From Pontederia crassipes (Eukaryota > Streptophyta > Magnoliopsida > Commelinales > Pontederiaceae): 64,000 bases of DNA. Each line of letters starts with the position of its first letter. The first letter of the stretch is position 1. A model generated the notes under the pieces. It searched no databases. It worked only from the letters and a program-made list of their open reading frames with translations, and was not told the DNA's origin. A program made the translations under genes and the position numbers. Below, piece after piece: positions 1-14,200 of this stretch. The DNA is taken from NCBI GenBank assembly GCA_030549335.1, contig JAUKPH010000019.1:16690001-16754000 (forward strand), in the 5' to 3' direction.

Positions 1-113
1 AGGATTAAGCTTAACCAATGTATATTCCTTTTGCCGCCTCTTACAACTGAGCTGACCACTTGATATATGAATGAGCTAACAGTTAAGCACATGTATGCAC
101 ACCTGTGCTGCAG

Positions 114-353
114 ATTTCATTTGGAGGCCAGTCCTTGAAATCCATCAGCGGTTACATGGGCTATGGTGATTGGGGCATCTTTGTCGTAAAGGCTCTGAGT
201 TTTGTCACAGACGACGGCGCCACCTATGGCCCATTCGGCAACGAGGGAGGTGCTCCGTTCGCCTTTGAGACAGGGACCGTGGGGAAGATTGTTGGTTTCC
301 ACGGACGATCAGGGTCACTGCTTGATGCGATTGGGGTGATTATGCTGAACTAG
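114..353 (+). CDS. Jacalin-related lectin, 3' terminal exon (partial gene)
   Basis: The reading frame after a good splice acceptor (tgtgctgcag, ending at 113) encodes about 79 residues ending at a TAG at 351-353. It contains the glycine-rich jacalin pattern: FGGQ near its start, then GYMGYGDWGIFVVKALSFVTD, YGPFGNEGG, and a carbohydrate-loop-like C-terminal GFHGRSGSLLDAIGV. Proteins of this beta-prism family bind mannose or galactose; plant members serve in defence or as dirigent-lectin fusions. Only the last exon is present; the start and any partner domain lie left of the window. An AATAAA at about 461 could be its polyadenylation signal. Family assignment is firm; subfamily and sugar specificity cannot be decided from this exon. 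Confidence 0.9.
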   Translation: MSFGGQSLKSISGYMGYGDWGIFVVKALSFVTDDGATYGPFGNEGGAPFAFETGTVGKIVGFHGRSGSLLDAIGVIMLN

Positions 354-821
354 TTCTGCGTATGACCTCTCATGCATGCATGCATGCAGTACGTACATAC
401 GTACTAGCAGGCATGCATGGAACTCACTGTGTGTGGTTTATGCTTGCATGGAGTGAAGAATAAATTCGATGATCGCAAGGTAGGCGATTGCCAGTGTGCA
501 AAGTCGACTTTGTTAGATTATTGCCAGTATGCGTAGTCTATACGTGGACGTATGCGTCTGTATGCTTGCTTTCGTCATTGTTTTGTTTGCATATAATGTA
601 TGAATTGCGCAATCGAAAAACAAAATGTATGAATCTGTATGTATGCATACTTTCATCAATAAAATCATTGTTGTTTTGTTTCCATTATATACAATGTCAG
701 GCTTCAGTTCAGTGTTTAACTTTACTGCTGCATGTTGCTACAACGTGTCAACTATCATACGTACGATTTCACACACTATATATTGACTATACAATAATTG
801 TTAAAATTATGACAACAAGCA

Positions 822-853
<32 letters not shown>

Positions 854-2242
854 GGAAAAATAGGTTAATAATAGTATAAAATGACAAAAGATATTACTTT
901 ATCAACCAACGAAGCTCGAAATTATGCTGGGAAAAAATAAGAAACGACGGAAATAATAGTATAAATAAAATTTTCAAACTATAATGAGAAATAACATAGC
1001 AAAAACGTAAATCATGAATAGCACGCGATTGTTAAAATTACTATAAAAATAATAAAACAACTTAAATGTAATGTCAACATTGTAAAATAAATTACGAACA
1101 TAATGCAATTTTTAATTATTTGTAAAGGAATTGAAATTTTAATTATAGTTTGACCATTATTTATTATTACCATTAATTTGTTTCTTATATGACTATATAT
1201 TGTGTTAAAAATATAAAATCAATGAGATTACTCTTTCTTTACGAAAATTAGTTAGCACATAAAATGTTTCTGAGCCGAGGTATTATGTCAAAATCTCGTT
1301 AAGATCTTATTAAGAATATAAAATCAATGACATTATTCTTTCTAATGATTTAAGCTTTTAGAAAAATTGATTAACATCAAATTTAACATATTATACTCCA
1401 AATCGTGTGTTGTACTTTCACTGTGTATACTTCCAATCGCTCTATCATCTCTAAAAGTATACTTCCAATCAAACACTGAAAGTTATGATAGATCAATGAT
1501 TCAACGAAATTCGAACAAATAAAACTATCAAATAAATGCATGCAATAATAACGACTAGAATAATAGCCTAAATGTAATACTAAAAAGAAGTTCTAATATG
1601 CATAGATCACATTTAGCCAGGATCCTTTTAGTACATTTAAGGTATGCCACAGAATGTGAGATAGACCACAAATTTGAAAATCTTGTCACATGAGAAATTG
1701 TATTGTACTTTTAATGCTTTCAGACAAAAATTCATCATTCCGAACCCTATTCAGATGGCGAGTGGTTCACGGATGGATTTGTTTTTTTTTGTTCTTTTTT
1801 TTTTCTGCTCAGATTGTGAGAAACAAGGACCAAAATGCATTACTAGAATCCTTGCTGCATCATTCATGCAGGATTCATAACGCCAATTTTATCAAGGATA
1901 TGCAATACACCATGCAAATAGTGGTTGGTGAATTAAAAGAATTTTTATTGTAAAAATAAATATAATCTTAAAGCCATGCATCACCTCTACAAATAGCATT
2001 CATGGGTGTCTCATAATACTTGAATCTTAATGGGGAACATCACGACCACCCCCCTCTAAAGGAAAACAATTTTCCTGTATAGTCTTTTCCATTTTTATAG
2101 ATATTTGATATTCAAGTCCCCAGGACAGCACCAAACTCTGAGTTAATTGTACCTGTAGATATATTGAACAAATCTACAATGATAGTATATCTAAATGGGG
2201 ATCATATGACTCCAAAGTCGCCTTTTCCGAGAGTCTGTTCTC
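354..2242. other. Intergenic: lectin 3' flank, AT-rich, no gene seen
   Basis: Just after the lectin stop is a stretch of overlapping catgcatg and tacgtac palindromes (about 370-420). A (TA)n microsatellite lies at about 832-853. The remainder is AT-rich with short open frames that lack codon structure. It also separates the convergent 3' ends of the lectin (+) and the BRM-like gene (-). Confidence 0.6.
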
Positions 2243-5200
2243 CTAGCTCTTTGCAGACTTGGTCCACTGGATATCTTTTAAACCAGGGCTTCCATTTTCT
2301 CCGTCGTCATAACGAGGTCGCGTTGCAGGAACTGTTGAATCCTGAAATAGAGTTTGATCACCATCGCTGTTCATCCTTTGCTTGAGTTCGGATTTGTTGT
2401 TGTCTTTTCTTCTCTTCTTGTATACGAGAATCTCAGTAGGGCGGGCTAATTGATATGAAGACTCAGGACGCGCGCTTAGGTCCTCCGCTACTGACATCTG
2501 GCCCCGACACATTGGTGGAGCGCAGAACTGAGGACTGAACAGCTGCCGATCCTTCTGAGCTCGGAGATTGTTCTGTCCTCCTTGCTTCGCGGAAGTCTAC
2601 ATTTGGAAATGCAGTCTCCATCATGCCATAGAACATGTCTTCAAATTTTTCTGATTCATGCCTCGCCGCATTTACCTGTGCAAGTAGTAAATATTTTAAG
2701 CCAAACGTGCGCAACAAAGTTGATTAGCTAGATTGCTGATGATTGTTGGGAATGGGAAGTGTGGTGGACCATAAGAATTTGAGGAAACAATTAAAAGATA
2801 ACTTAGAAGAGGGACTTGAAGAGAAAGAGAATGATGAACACTACACTAATTTGGGAACACTCTTACAAGGTGGTTAGAACTTTGCTTCCAAATTTGATGA
2901 TCCAAATGGAAGGAGCATCCCTCTATTTATATATAATTCTCCATGAATCTTTCTACATATAATTTTTTTTTTACATTTACACACTTTTACTTTACACCCT
3001 TCTATACACTACTATTTTACATTTACATTCTTCTACACACTCTTTATTTTAATGCATGACACATTTCTAAATACAAGATATTTATGTAGAACACTCTAAT
3101 AACTTTTCAGATATTTTCAATGATAATTCTTGTGGACCTCATTGGATCTTCTTCTTGGTGGGCTTTATTGGATATACTTCATAATGGGCTAATCAAATTT
3201 AATTTCCAACAGAGCTAACCTACGACTGACAGAAAGAACATCAACATGATAGTTCCAAAAATCAACACAGTTTGTAGTTTATAAAATTTCTCGAAATTCT
3301 GAATGGCGCTCTGCAACTTATGATAAATTTGAGAATATGAGACAATGCATCCTTAATATCTTTCAGAAGTAGTTATATACTTTGTTAGCATCAAAAGGTT
3401 GGCAGGCTACATATCGATATCGATAAATCACGACAGTTTAACATGTCATTAAAAATAGGGAACATAACCTCATGAAAAGAGAACGAGAATTTCTTTTTTG
3501 TGTTCTAAGAATTCTCTTAACCTTGTTACCCTCATCCTCATATAATTCATATGATGAAATGAACAGTCGTGAATGCAATGGAATGCAAAACCATACCTCG
3601 GGTGAAGTTTGGAAATAGTGAACAAAGTTGTCCAACATCAACTGCACATCAGCTATGAAGTCTGAAACCCTATTGTACTTTAAGCCGTTCAAACGTTGTT
3701 CAATCACATGCAGATCTAGGAAACTAGTGCTCTTGTCATCATTACTAGCATGGCCAGAATTTTGGTGTTTCCTCCACCAAGAAGACAAATGAGGTAGGAT
3801 TTGATCCCCTTCTTTATCTATTCTACTCTGGAGCTTGCTAGTGACATACTTACACTACAAACGTTAAAGGAGTTAGAAGTTTAAATGTAAACAGGCGACA
3901 AAATACATCACAGGACTGAAGTCTATTTATGAGATTTAAGTAATGCATCATGAGAATCAGCCAGAGAACAAGACAAAACATTCTTAATGTTCCTGAAAAA
4001 CGGCCTAAATGTATTTTAATCAGATTTTTTTGTTCATATGTTAAAATGGATTCCCTTAAAATAAAAAAAATACGTTAAAATGGACAATCCTGTAGGTACA
4101 AAAACAAGACCAAGAAAAGAAATCACAAGGTAGCCAACTCAGAAAGGAAGATAAGAAAAGTAAAATGATCAAATCACACCCCTTCAAAAAGAGGAATGAT
4201 GACAAAAGGATCTTAAGGGGTAACTTCTTTTTTTTTTTTTTTTTTGAAAGAGAAAGGGATTAAGCCATTAAGGGGTAATTTCTAGCTCAGATTAAATGAT
4301 TAAACATATCTCTCAAAAACATTGTTTAAGCATAGAGGGTGGTTACATACCTTTCTTTGGATACTGTCTGACAATTTTGATGCTATGAAGTTTAGACCAC
4401 CAGAACTACTGGTCTTACTGATCCCGTTTTCCTTAGAATGTTCGCTAGCTGTGACATTCCTTATGTGCTCATTACAACCATCATCATCAACTAGCTTCTC
4501 TTCCTCTGTATGATCCTTGTTGCTTGGTGGTACATCAATAGTATCATTGATATTTTCTTCATCTTCAAATTCCCCCACTTCCTTTTCTTCATATTCATCC
4601 TTCTCTGAAGAATTATCTGAATCCTCGCCATCTTCATGATCCAACTCCTCATAAACGGGGTTATTCTTATAAGTTGACGTATTCCGTGAGCGGTTTTTCC
4701 TTCTCCCAACGCTAGACGATATCTGACACGATGCGAATTCAATGCTGCTAGACAAAATATTGGTTGAAGGTTTCTTGGATAGCCTAGTGACCGTCTCATG
4801 GACTTGTTTAGAAGTGGCATGAAGCCACTTTGGAACCTCATCGTAATTGACCATATCTTCAGCCCAGTCAAAATCTTGATCCATTCGATTAAAAAGTTGG
4901 ACCTCCTCATCACCACGAGCAATCATGCGGTTTATCTCTTGCATTGACGGAACTGCATGCACAGCTACTTGGTATCTCTCTTCGTCGTGCAGTAAAGTCT
5001 CTAAAGTGACTCGCCGTTCTTCATGCGTTGTTCTCTGATCGAAGCGACCAGCATTGATGACCTCCTCGGTCATCTCAATCTTGTGCTGCTGAATATTTTT
5101 GCGCATGAGACTTTCAATAGACCCCATGTAGCTCTCTTTAACAGAAAGCTCAGCCTCTGACTCCACTGCACCACCACTCTTAATATCTTCTTTCTGAAAG

Positions 5201-8200
5201 CTGATACTTTTGTCAACGACTGCTTCCATGTAGACGACTTTCACCTCCTTCGTCTGCCCAATACGATGAGCTCTTGCCACTGCCTGCTCTTCGTTCTGTG
5301 GATTTGGATCAGGATCATAAATGATAACTGTATCAGCAGACTGGAGATTCAGACCTCTTCCAGCAGCACGAATGCTCAGCAAGAAGATGAAACAGTCGGA
5401 GTCACGGCCATTGAAATCCAAGATTGCAGATTCTCGGTCTTGTAGACTAGTCATACCATCTATCCGCCTATAGACGAGTTTCCGCCACTCCAGGTAATCT
5501 TCTAGGATATCGAGGAGTTTCGTCATGGTACTAAAGAGAAGGACACGATGACCAGCTCTCTGAAGTTTTACGAGAATCCTGTCAAGAACCCACAATTTCC
5601 CACATGACCGGACGATAAAATCTTCGGAACGATCATCACTGAGAGAGGGATAATTGAGTAGAGGATGATTGCAAACTTTCCGTAACTCCATGCATCTATT
5701 TTTAAGGTCCTTGTATGTTTTGGCCTGGTACATGGGATTCTTTTGAAGACGACGCATCTCATCCTCAGGACCGACCCGAATAGTACCTGTGGAATTTATC
5801 CAATTGTAGATTGCACTCTGAATAGCGGACATTCTACATCTAAGAACAATAGGGACCTACAAACATACAGCATCAAACATTAGCACATTGTGTGATCACG
5901 AGGAAGAAAATTCGCAATAATTCAACATCGCTTGCCTTGGGAGGAAGTAAACCTTCTACTTCTTGTACACGCCTTCTAAGCATAAACGGCTCCAAAATCT
6001 GATGTAGCCGATGGATAATGGCCACCTTTTTTTTAGTCTCCAGCCCATCCTCCTCCGGATTTTGCCAAGGGTCATCTTTTCGAAATACCTTTGAGAACCA
6101 ATCATTAAACTCCTTTTGACTATCAAATATTTCTGGAAGAAGGAGATTCAACAAGGACCAGAGCTCCTTGAGATCATTCTGCGTCACATATTAAATGACA
6201 GAAGTCAATACTGTGAAGCAACTTGAGCGTTAAGTTGTCCGCTGATCTAGTAATTTGAATCGGAAAGGCCTTGATTCATGAAAAATCTAACGTAGTGGCA
6301 TCATGAACTCTTGTAAGAACTTGAGCAAACATAAACAACAGATAATGAACATACATAAAGGAAAAGCCATTTATAATGATGTGAATGACAAACCTGCAAT
6401 GGAGTCCCAGTCAGCAATAGTCTACGTTCGCATTTATATTTATCCAAATCCCTCGCCAAAATGGATTCCCTGTCCTTCATTCTTTGGGCTTCATCAATAA
6501 TTATGTACTTCCAATAAATTTTTGATAGTTTAGAGCGATCATTCATAACATACTCATAAGTTGTTACAAGTACATTAAACTTAAGAGCAGAAACTTCCTG
6601 CAAAATATGGCAAATGTCATGAAGCATAAAATATAAGTATAAGGGAGGTGCGTGTATCAAAAGATTACACATATCAACATTAAACTTTCTGTTATCAGGA
6701 AGAAAAATATTAAACTATCATGAATTTTCTTTCGAGAATTTCCTAACGAGTTGAAGACCATAAAGAAAACCTCCAAGAGATCTTCATAGCACAACCGACC
6801 GATGAAGACACGTGCGATACAGAATCTAACCTGCATGAAGAGCTTTGACCGTTGATCCTTCGCACCGACGTAGAAGACGCATGACACAGATGGCAGCCAA
6901 TGTAACAGCTCACTCTATGCACAAAAGAATTAATATGAAACTCGTGCCCTTGAAAAAGAAACTTGCAGATTAAACATTATGAGAATGAAAGAAGATTTCA
7001 CCTTCCAGTTAAACAGAACTGCATTTGGAACTATGATCAGATGCGGACCATAATTTCCTTTAGATTCCATTAAGTAAGCAATCAACGCCATAACCTGATA
7101 CCAGGACAAGGAGAGATTGTCAACATCATGTCTGTCACACGCTGGTAAGTACTTCTACTTCAACACATAGACATGATGAATGAGTTTAGGGTGTGTCTGG
7201 ATGTTAGAATTTAAATTCTCAATTAAACATAAAAGTTTTGATTTGATGTTTCAATAAAAAATATAATGATAGAGAATAAAAAGTTGAATAGACATGTAAA
7301 TTTTAAAGTGTTTGAATAAAAAGTAAGAATTCAGGAGATAATCTATTATTTTATTTGGTAAAAAAATATATTATGGAATACTATGTTAAATAAATATTAT
7401 ATTTAATTATCATTTAAATATATATGTATTTAATATAATTTGATAAAAAATAGTTTAATAAATAATATCAACTGACAATGTATTAGTAATATATATAATT
7501 TAACCTAATGTAATATAATTAAATAATCTACATAAATATAATATTTTTTTAAGCAAAATTATAACATTTACATTAATTCTACTTAATTTAAAATATCATT
7601 ATTTTATTTTTATTTTTATTAAAATAGTAATTAAAGTCTAATAAATAAATAAATAAAATAACTAATTATTTCTAAATTTAAATAAATTTATTTTATAGTT
7701 TAAGTAACAATGTATTAATAATATATGGTAATAAATTAGATGGAAGCAAAAAAAAAATAATAGCCCTCGCTTCTGTGTTGGAAACAAGAATTACCTTTTA
7801 ACTTTGAGTGTTCATTATTTTTTTTTCTTTCCCATTTATCAAAACTATTCGGAATTTGGAATAAGTTCCAAAGTCAAACACAATCTTAAAATCAGTAACC
7901 ATAAGGCTTAAAACTCACTCTCCTAGTCCTTAAATTACCCATATGCATATGATTGTGTATGTATATACAGGGAGAATGTTGTGCGGAGACCATAAGAAAT
8001 ATCAAGAAAAAAGGATAACTATTAATCTAGTTAAATTATCATAATATCATAAAAAACCACCTGCACTGTCTTTCCCAGGCCCATCTCATCTGCCAAAATA
8101 CCATTAAGCTTGTTATTGTAGAGTGACAGCATCCACTGTAAACCAACCTGAAAGCGAACAAATAAAATACAACATGATTTGCTTAGACAATTTATTTAAG

Positions 8201-11200
8201 GATACAACAAAGTTTTTCAAGGATACAACAAACTTTATTTGATGAGTTACAACTCACAAGTTGATAGTCTCTTAAAGTTCCAGCTCGTAACATTAACGGC
8301 TGTTGTACAACCCTTTCAGTCACAGCATGAGCCAAATTGTAGTACCTAGAGAAATTGAGGATTAATCATTAATCCAAGATTCATCATGCAATATTCAAAG
8401 TAAAAGTTCTTTTTTTTTGTTTAACTAAACTAGAAGTGTATATCTCCGTGATATGATAAATATAGAACTTAAAGCCATAATGAAGGTTCTTGCTTTGAAT
8501 CAAGTTGCTGCGTTGTATTTAAACTAAAATAAAAGAAATGTAAAAATTGTTTATTTATTTTAATAGATCATGTAGGACACTTGTTTTAATTCGACATTTT
8601 GTAAGCACTTAAGTAGTCTATTACCGTAAAAATTAGTTAAAATAAATAAATGGTAGTAGGATTAGGCTAGCTTTTGGATAAATTCAGATACAGAGACCAA
8701 AGTGAAAAGTGAAAAGTCCAACAAAAGGATTTAACTTTTCATAAAAAATTATAAACTAAAGGATGATATATTGGCACATCAATGTAGATCAGTTAATTAC
8801 AGTAAAAACAGTAGAATCAAAATGTAATCTTGATAGATATCAAGATACACAGAATAAGTGGATATTTGTTCAAGCATACTTATTAGCTGATGCACTATCT
8901 TCAAGAACATTTCTAATTATACCCTCCCGTCCTGCAGTAGCTGCTACCCCCTTGCCTCCTTCAGAAACAGACTACCAAAAGAAAGAAATTTGCAGTTTAA
9001 TTAATTTAGCATCAATATAAAAAAGAGAGACGAAAATAGATAAAAGTTGAAACAAACTTTACTCGAACCTGTGCAGATGCCACGGCCACAACATCTTTTG
9101 CTGCCTCTTGCTGTTTCCTAGCAGCTGAAATTTTTTCACCAAGTTTCTGAAGATACTCTTCAGTCTGGTGGAGAAAAAGAGAGAGACATTTGGAACGTTC
9201 AGATGCATCATCGGGTATATCAGTTTGTTGCCCTGGTAACATGGAGTTTTTATCTGCCGTGGTATTCATCCACGACTGCATTCTTGGCTTTCTCACTTTA
9301 TGTTTCTTTGAAAACTCCCTCAGCATCCTGTCATGATATTTAGTAATTCCTTTGTTCTTTATAGTCCGTGCATCACGGGTGGTCAAACGAGTCTCCAAAA
9401 GATTCTTTCGCCAGTGAAAAATAGATTTCAGTTGCTTCTCCTTGAAGATCTTCTTTGATTGTTGAACTTGCCTTGATGATTCAATACGTTGCCTTTGATA
9501 TTGCCTTTCATATTGCAGCACAAATTTCTGATGTGGCCTGTCACACTTATTCATTATCTCCTGATGCTGTTTATCAACCACGTTCTTCGGACAACACTGG
9601 AGATATGAAGTTTCGCATTTTTTCTGTTCTATCTGTAGTTGATTGAGATCTGGTTTTGCCATTTTCCTTCCCATATTTCCCAGAAGTAGCTTCCCAAACT
9701 CTTTGGAATTTTCTGCTCTTTTCCTGCTAAGAATGTTCATACGTTCCTCAAACAGCGCGTCTTTGACAACATTTTCCAACGCACAACTGCTAGAGTAATT
9801 AGCAGTTTCTGAAGCCAGGGAATCATGTTCCTTTCCAGAAGATTCAAGGTAAGAAAATGGACCACCGTACATCGTCGTAGGATCATCTTTAGAAGCAGCT
9901 GCACCAGTTGACATGGGGGGCTTCTTCACTTCACTGGTACCAAAAGCTCGACCGCCCAGTGAAACCACCCACGTAGCTTTTCCCTTGTTATTACTGTGAT
10001 TATCATTAATATGTGTGTCGTGATATATCTTAACTCTCTTGTCCGGTTCAAAGGAGTTACTCGAATCAGTGTTAGGTCCTGTACGTACAGCTGGTCGCTT
10101 AAACGGAACCTGTATCCCTTGAGTTTGAGACAACATGGCAACTTTCTCTTCTCCACTAATGGACCCTCCCTTTAGCAGACTTTGGTCCTTGATTGAAGAA
10201 GCAGATTGATAGTTCCAATTACTACTCTCTGCGTGTATTGATCGTTTCTCTGATAATTTGTTCAAAGAAAACTGTTCTTGGTTGGCAATATCTCGTGGAG
10301 CAAAAGACTGTTCTGGAAAAAAATCATTTGGTGGATCCACAATAACGCGAAGAACTTCCCAAGGTATAGATTTACCAAGCTGACACAGATAAGGAGAATG
10401 CTTCTATTAGCAAAGCGACGGTGAAAAATTGCAATGAACATAACAAAAGATATGACAATAGGTTTCTTAAAACAAAATGGAGGAGATGGAAATGAGAAAT
10501 GCAAGACAAAAGAACATCCGATTGCTAAGTTTATGACCATTATTTATACTTACCTTAAAGTGCTTGAAAGCCATAATTTGAGATTTCAAAACATAAAGCT
10601 GCTGGTTTGTGAACCCTATATGCTGTGCTTGCTGCCCGCGATCAATTTGTAACGGATCTTGTGAGCTCAAGGAACTACCACAAAGGATGGGTTTGTTTAT
10701 TGACTGTGTGGATCCGAAATACTGCACATGTGACATTTGGTTCCCATCAAAGTTATTTCTTGTATCAGAATGGCCCAGCTGGTTTTGAGTCATGCTTGTA
10801 GATGAATATGGTAAATGCATAACTTTCGCATATTTACTTGTCGCCGATGAATATCCTACCTCTTTGTCATCTCTCATTTCCTTGCTTCGCTGTTGCATGA
10901 GCAAATCATTTCGATCTATTATGGTGGTGTCTTGGTTAAATGCTGAACCATATGGAACCATCTGAAGGCCAGAAGCAGCACCCAGCTGACCAGAGTAATC
11001 ATTTTTAGAATGTCCGAGTGCAGTATTCTCATTTTGGCCTGTCGCTGAAGTAAGTGAGTGCTTCGTTGATAGCAAACCAGATAGCTGCAAGGTAGTATCA
11101 ACTTCGTCTTGATTATCCATCATTCTGTTATACTGGCAATTAGGGAGGATTTGCGCAAGCAAATTCGTATTGGCAGGATCGGAAAGACCAACATTATGCT

Positions 11201-14200
11201 TTTTATCCCATGTCAGCGAAGCTTGCTCCTTGCTCATGGCCAACTGATTGGCTTCAACATTGTGCACACTTGTTTGTGAGTGGAGAAACTGTCTTGGCGA
11301 CTGCACATTTGCCGATGCCAAATGTCGGGTCATTGCTTGAAAAAGTTTTGCAATATCTCTTTCATTGGTTCCTTGCTCCCTCCGTGTATCAGCAAGTGAA
11401 AGGCTTTCAGATGTTCTATTTAACACGGGAATATGTGGCTGAACCACAGCCTGCAATGAGTTCAGTTCCTGCATTTTGAAATCATTTACGAGCGTGCCTT
11501 GATCCCTTCCAGATGTGCCAACCATGTTCGGTTGCCTATGTTGGCGCGTCAGTGAACTCCGACGAGGCATCTCATGAGTAGTTTGCATGTCAAATTGGAG
11601 GTTAGTAGGCGGAAGTGGTTTCTGCATGTGTTCTCCTATCCCATTCCCTTTGTTTGGATTGTCCTCCTGCAGTTGCCGTGAAGTTCCAGCAAAATCAATC
11701 GGTCTCCTTGGCAGCTGAGGGGTGTGGATAGAACCAGATGATGACGGGAAGGTACTTCCATGCATTCTCAGTTGATGCTGCCGTCGCTCCAGTGCCTACA
11801 TCGAGAAGCAAACATGGTGCATGTCATCGGCTTTGATTGTTAGCATCTTCAGGACGCTACTGGTAATGACTTTTGGGAAGAAGATTTATTTTAAGTACCG
11901 ATGTCATCAAATTGTTTTTTTTTTTTTGTGAGAGATCATCAAAGTTTTAATTGGATAGAGATCCAATTGCATCATAAATTACTACTTTATAAGCTAGAAG
12001 ACAATAGAACACCAGAGATGTACCATAATAACAAAAAAAAGCTTAAAGATGTACCATAACAACAAAAAAGTTTTTACATACGCTGGATAGCTAATCATGT
12101 CAACAAAGCAAATCAAATATTTTATATTTAAAAGGAGCGCATTAGAGTCACATAGTTCTATTAGATTTATTTTGTCTGAAAGTTTGGGTTAACTAAGAAG
12201 ATATGAGAAACAAGTTAAGATCTAAAGGACAAGACAAGACACAAACAGTCCATCCAAATATCAAATAAAGAGGATATCTTCGAGAAGATACTTTCGAACA
12301 TAAAAGATAAAACTAAAATCCAAGATGAAGGCCATCAGAAAACAGTACGTAACTTTTTTTTTTCCTTGAATCAAAATCAATATAACAAAGGAAGATAAGA
12401 AGAAAGCAAAAGAAAACCACTACAAGGCCCTCCAGCAGAAGCTCCACCCCCTTCACCACTAAAATTCTAGGAAACAAACGAGCGACCTAGAAGGATTTCA
12501 CTAACAAGATTAAAGTTGGCACTTAGGTGCCGAGGATCCGACTCAAATTTCACCACATCCAATCGATTTTAGATGAATTAGAATAGAGTCATTCAGTTTA
12601 GTATGAAGCATTCGAATTATTATTGATCTAAAATACGAATCAAGCTTTAAAGAATTTCAAACGTTTTATTTAATTTATTTCCAAATTTGAGAATAAACAA
12701 TTTAAAAAAATAAAAAGTTGAATCATACCATGGCATCAAATTTGATGTTAATAATGTCTTGAATCCTATCTCAGTTGAAAACCTATTTGAATCCCTACAT
12801 ACTCTTAAATAAAAGGAAACATGCATGACATTTTTTATTTATTTTCTTATCATAAGATTATTAAGAAATTGATTTATTTTTTTATCATAAGATAGGTGTC
12901 TTATTTTTTAAATTAATATAACAGTATGTAATTCCTATCATCTGTAAAAGAAAGTGTCTATATAAACTCCCTAAGGGTCCAAAGTGAAAGCATTTTGATC
13001 TTTCAATCCTCTTTCGTTTTTCATCAAATAAAACTCGGCTTCGCTTTAAATTTTTTGAATTTTCTTGCGATACATAATTTTTCTCGTGCAAATCCTAACA
13101 AACTACTATTAGAGAGAGGCTTCATCATCGATCATCTGTCAGGCGTAAAGATGACATCGCACAACATGAAGATCGAGAAATTCACAAGGTGAAATAGTTT
13201 CAATCTCTGAAGATCAAAATGCGAGCACCTTTGAAACAACAAGGAGACTAGGCACTGCTTGCTAACGTATTGAAGAACAAATCAAAGGAGGAAGATTCGA
13301 AGAGCAAAGAAAAGGAGGTCGACCTCGCAAATTTGGTGGCACAAGAAGAGAAGGCATGCTCTATGATTCTTTTGTGCTTGGTGAATGAGATGATTATCGA
13401 AGTAGTCGATTAAGAAATGTCGATTGGTTTGTGGTAGAAATTTGAGAGTATCTATACGACCAATTCTTTGATCAATAAGTTATTGTTGAAGTAACGTTTG
13501 TTCGCCCTCTGCATGCAAGAAGGTACCCCTCTAAAAGATCATTTTGATCAGATGAATACTATATTGATGGAATTACGAAATATAGATGTGAATATGAAAG
13601 ATAAAGATGCTGCTCTATTTCTATTGACGTCTCTTCCTCTATCATATAAAAATTTTGTTCAGTCTGTTATCATCAAAAGAGACACAATTACTTTGAAAGA
13701 AATAAGATCAAGTCTATATACTCGTGAACTTCGTCATAGGGCATCCGACAAGACTATAGAGGCTCAGGTCGTAGAGTTGGTAATAACCACAGATATGGGA
13801 CATCATCCATATCCTAAGAAGGGTAAGTCGAATAAGAAGAACATCAATCCGAAAGATATCTGCAACTATTGCAAAGATCTGAATCACTGAAAAAAGGATT
13901 GGCCCAAGAAGAAAAAGAATGACACTATTGTTGTAGTCGTACACCAGAGTAACGAATCTGCAGTTCATGAGCAATCCATGGAAGGAGTATTGGTAGGTAG
14001 TAAAGTGTATCTTCTGATATCTGATAGGAACGTCTGTCATTGGTCTAATCTACAGAAGTGGTAAAGAGTGTTAGGTTGCAGGTTATTCAAATTCAAATTA
14101 TGTTGCAGATATTGATGGGAGAAGATGTGAGGTTATGTCTTTACTCTTGGCGTTCTATTATCAGTTGAAAAGCTATACTCCAGCCATCAGTTACTTACCA

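Noticed and set aside
13714-14040. 108-aa minus-strand frame
   Set aside because: Antisense of copia gag sequence.
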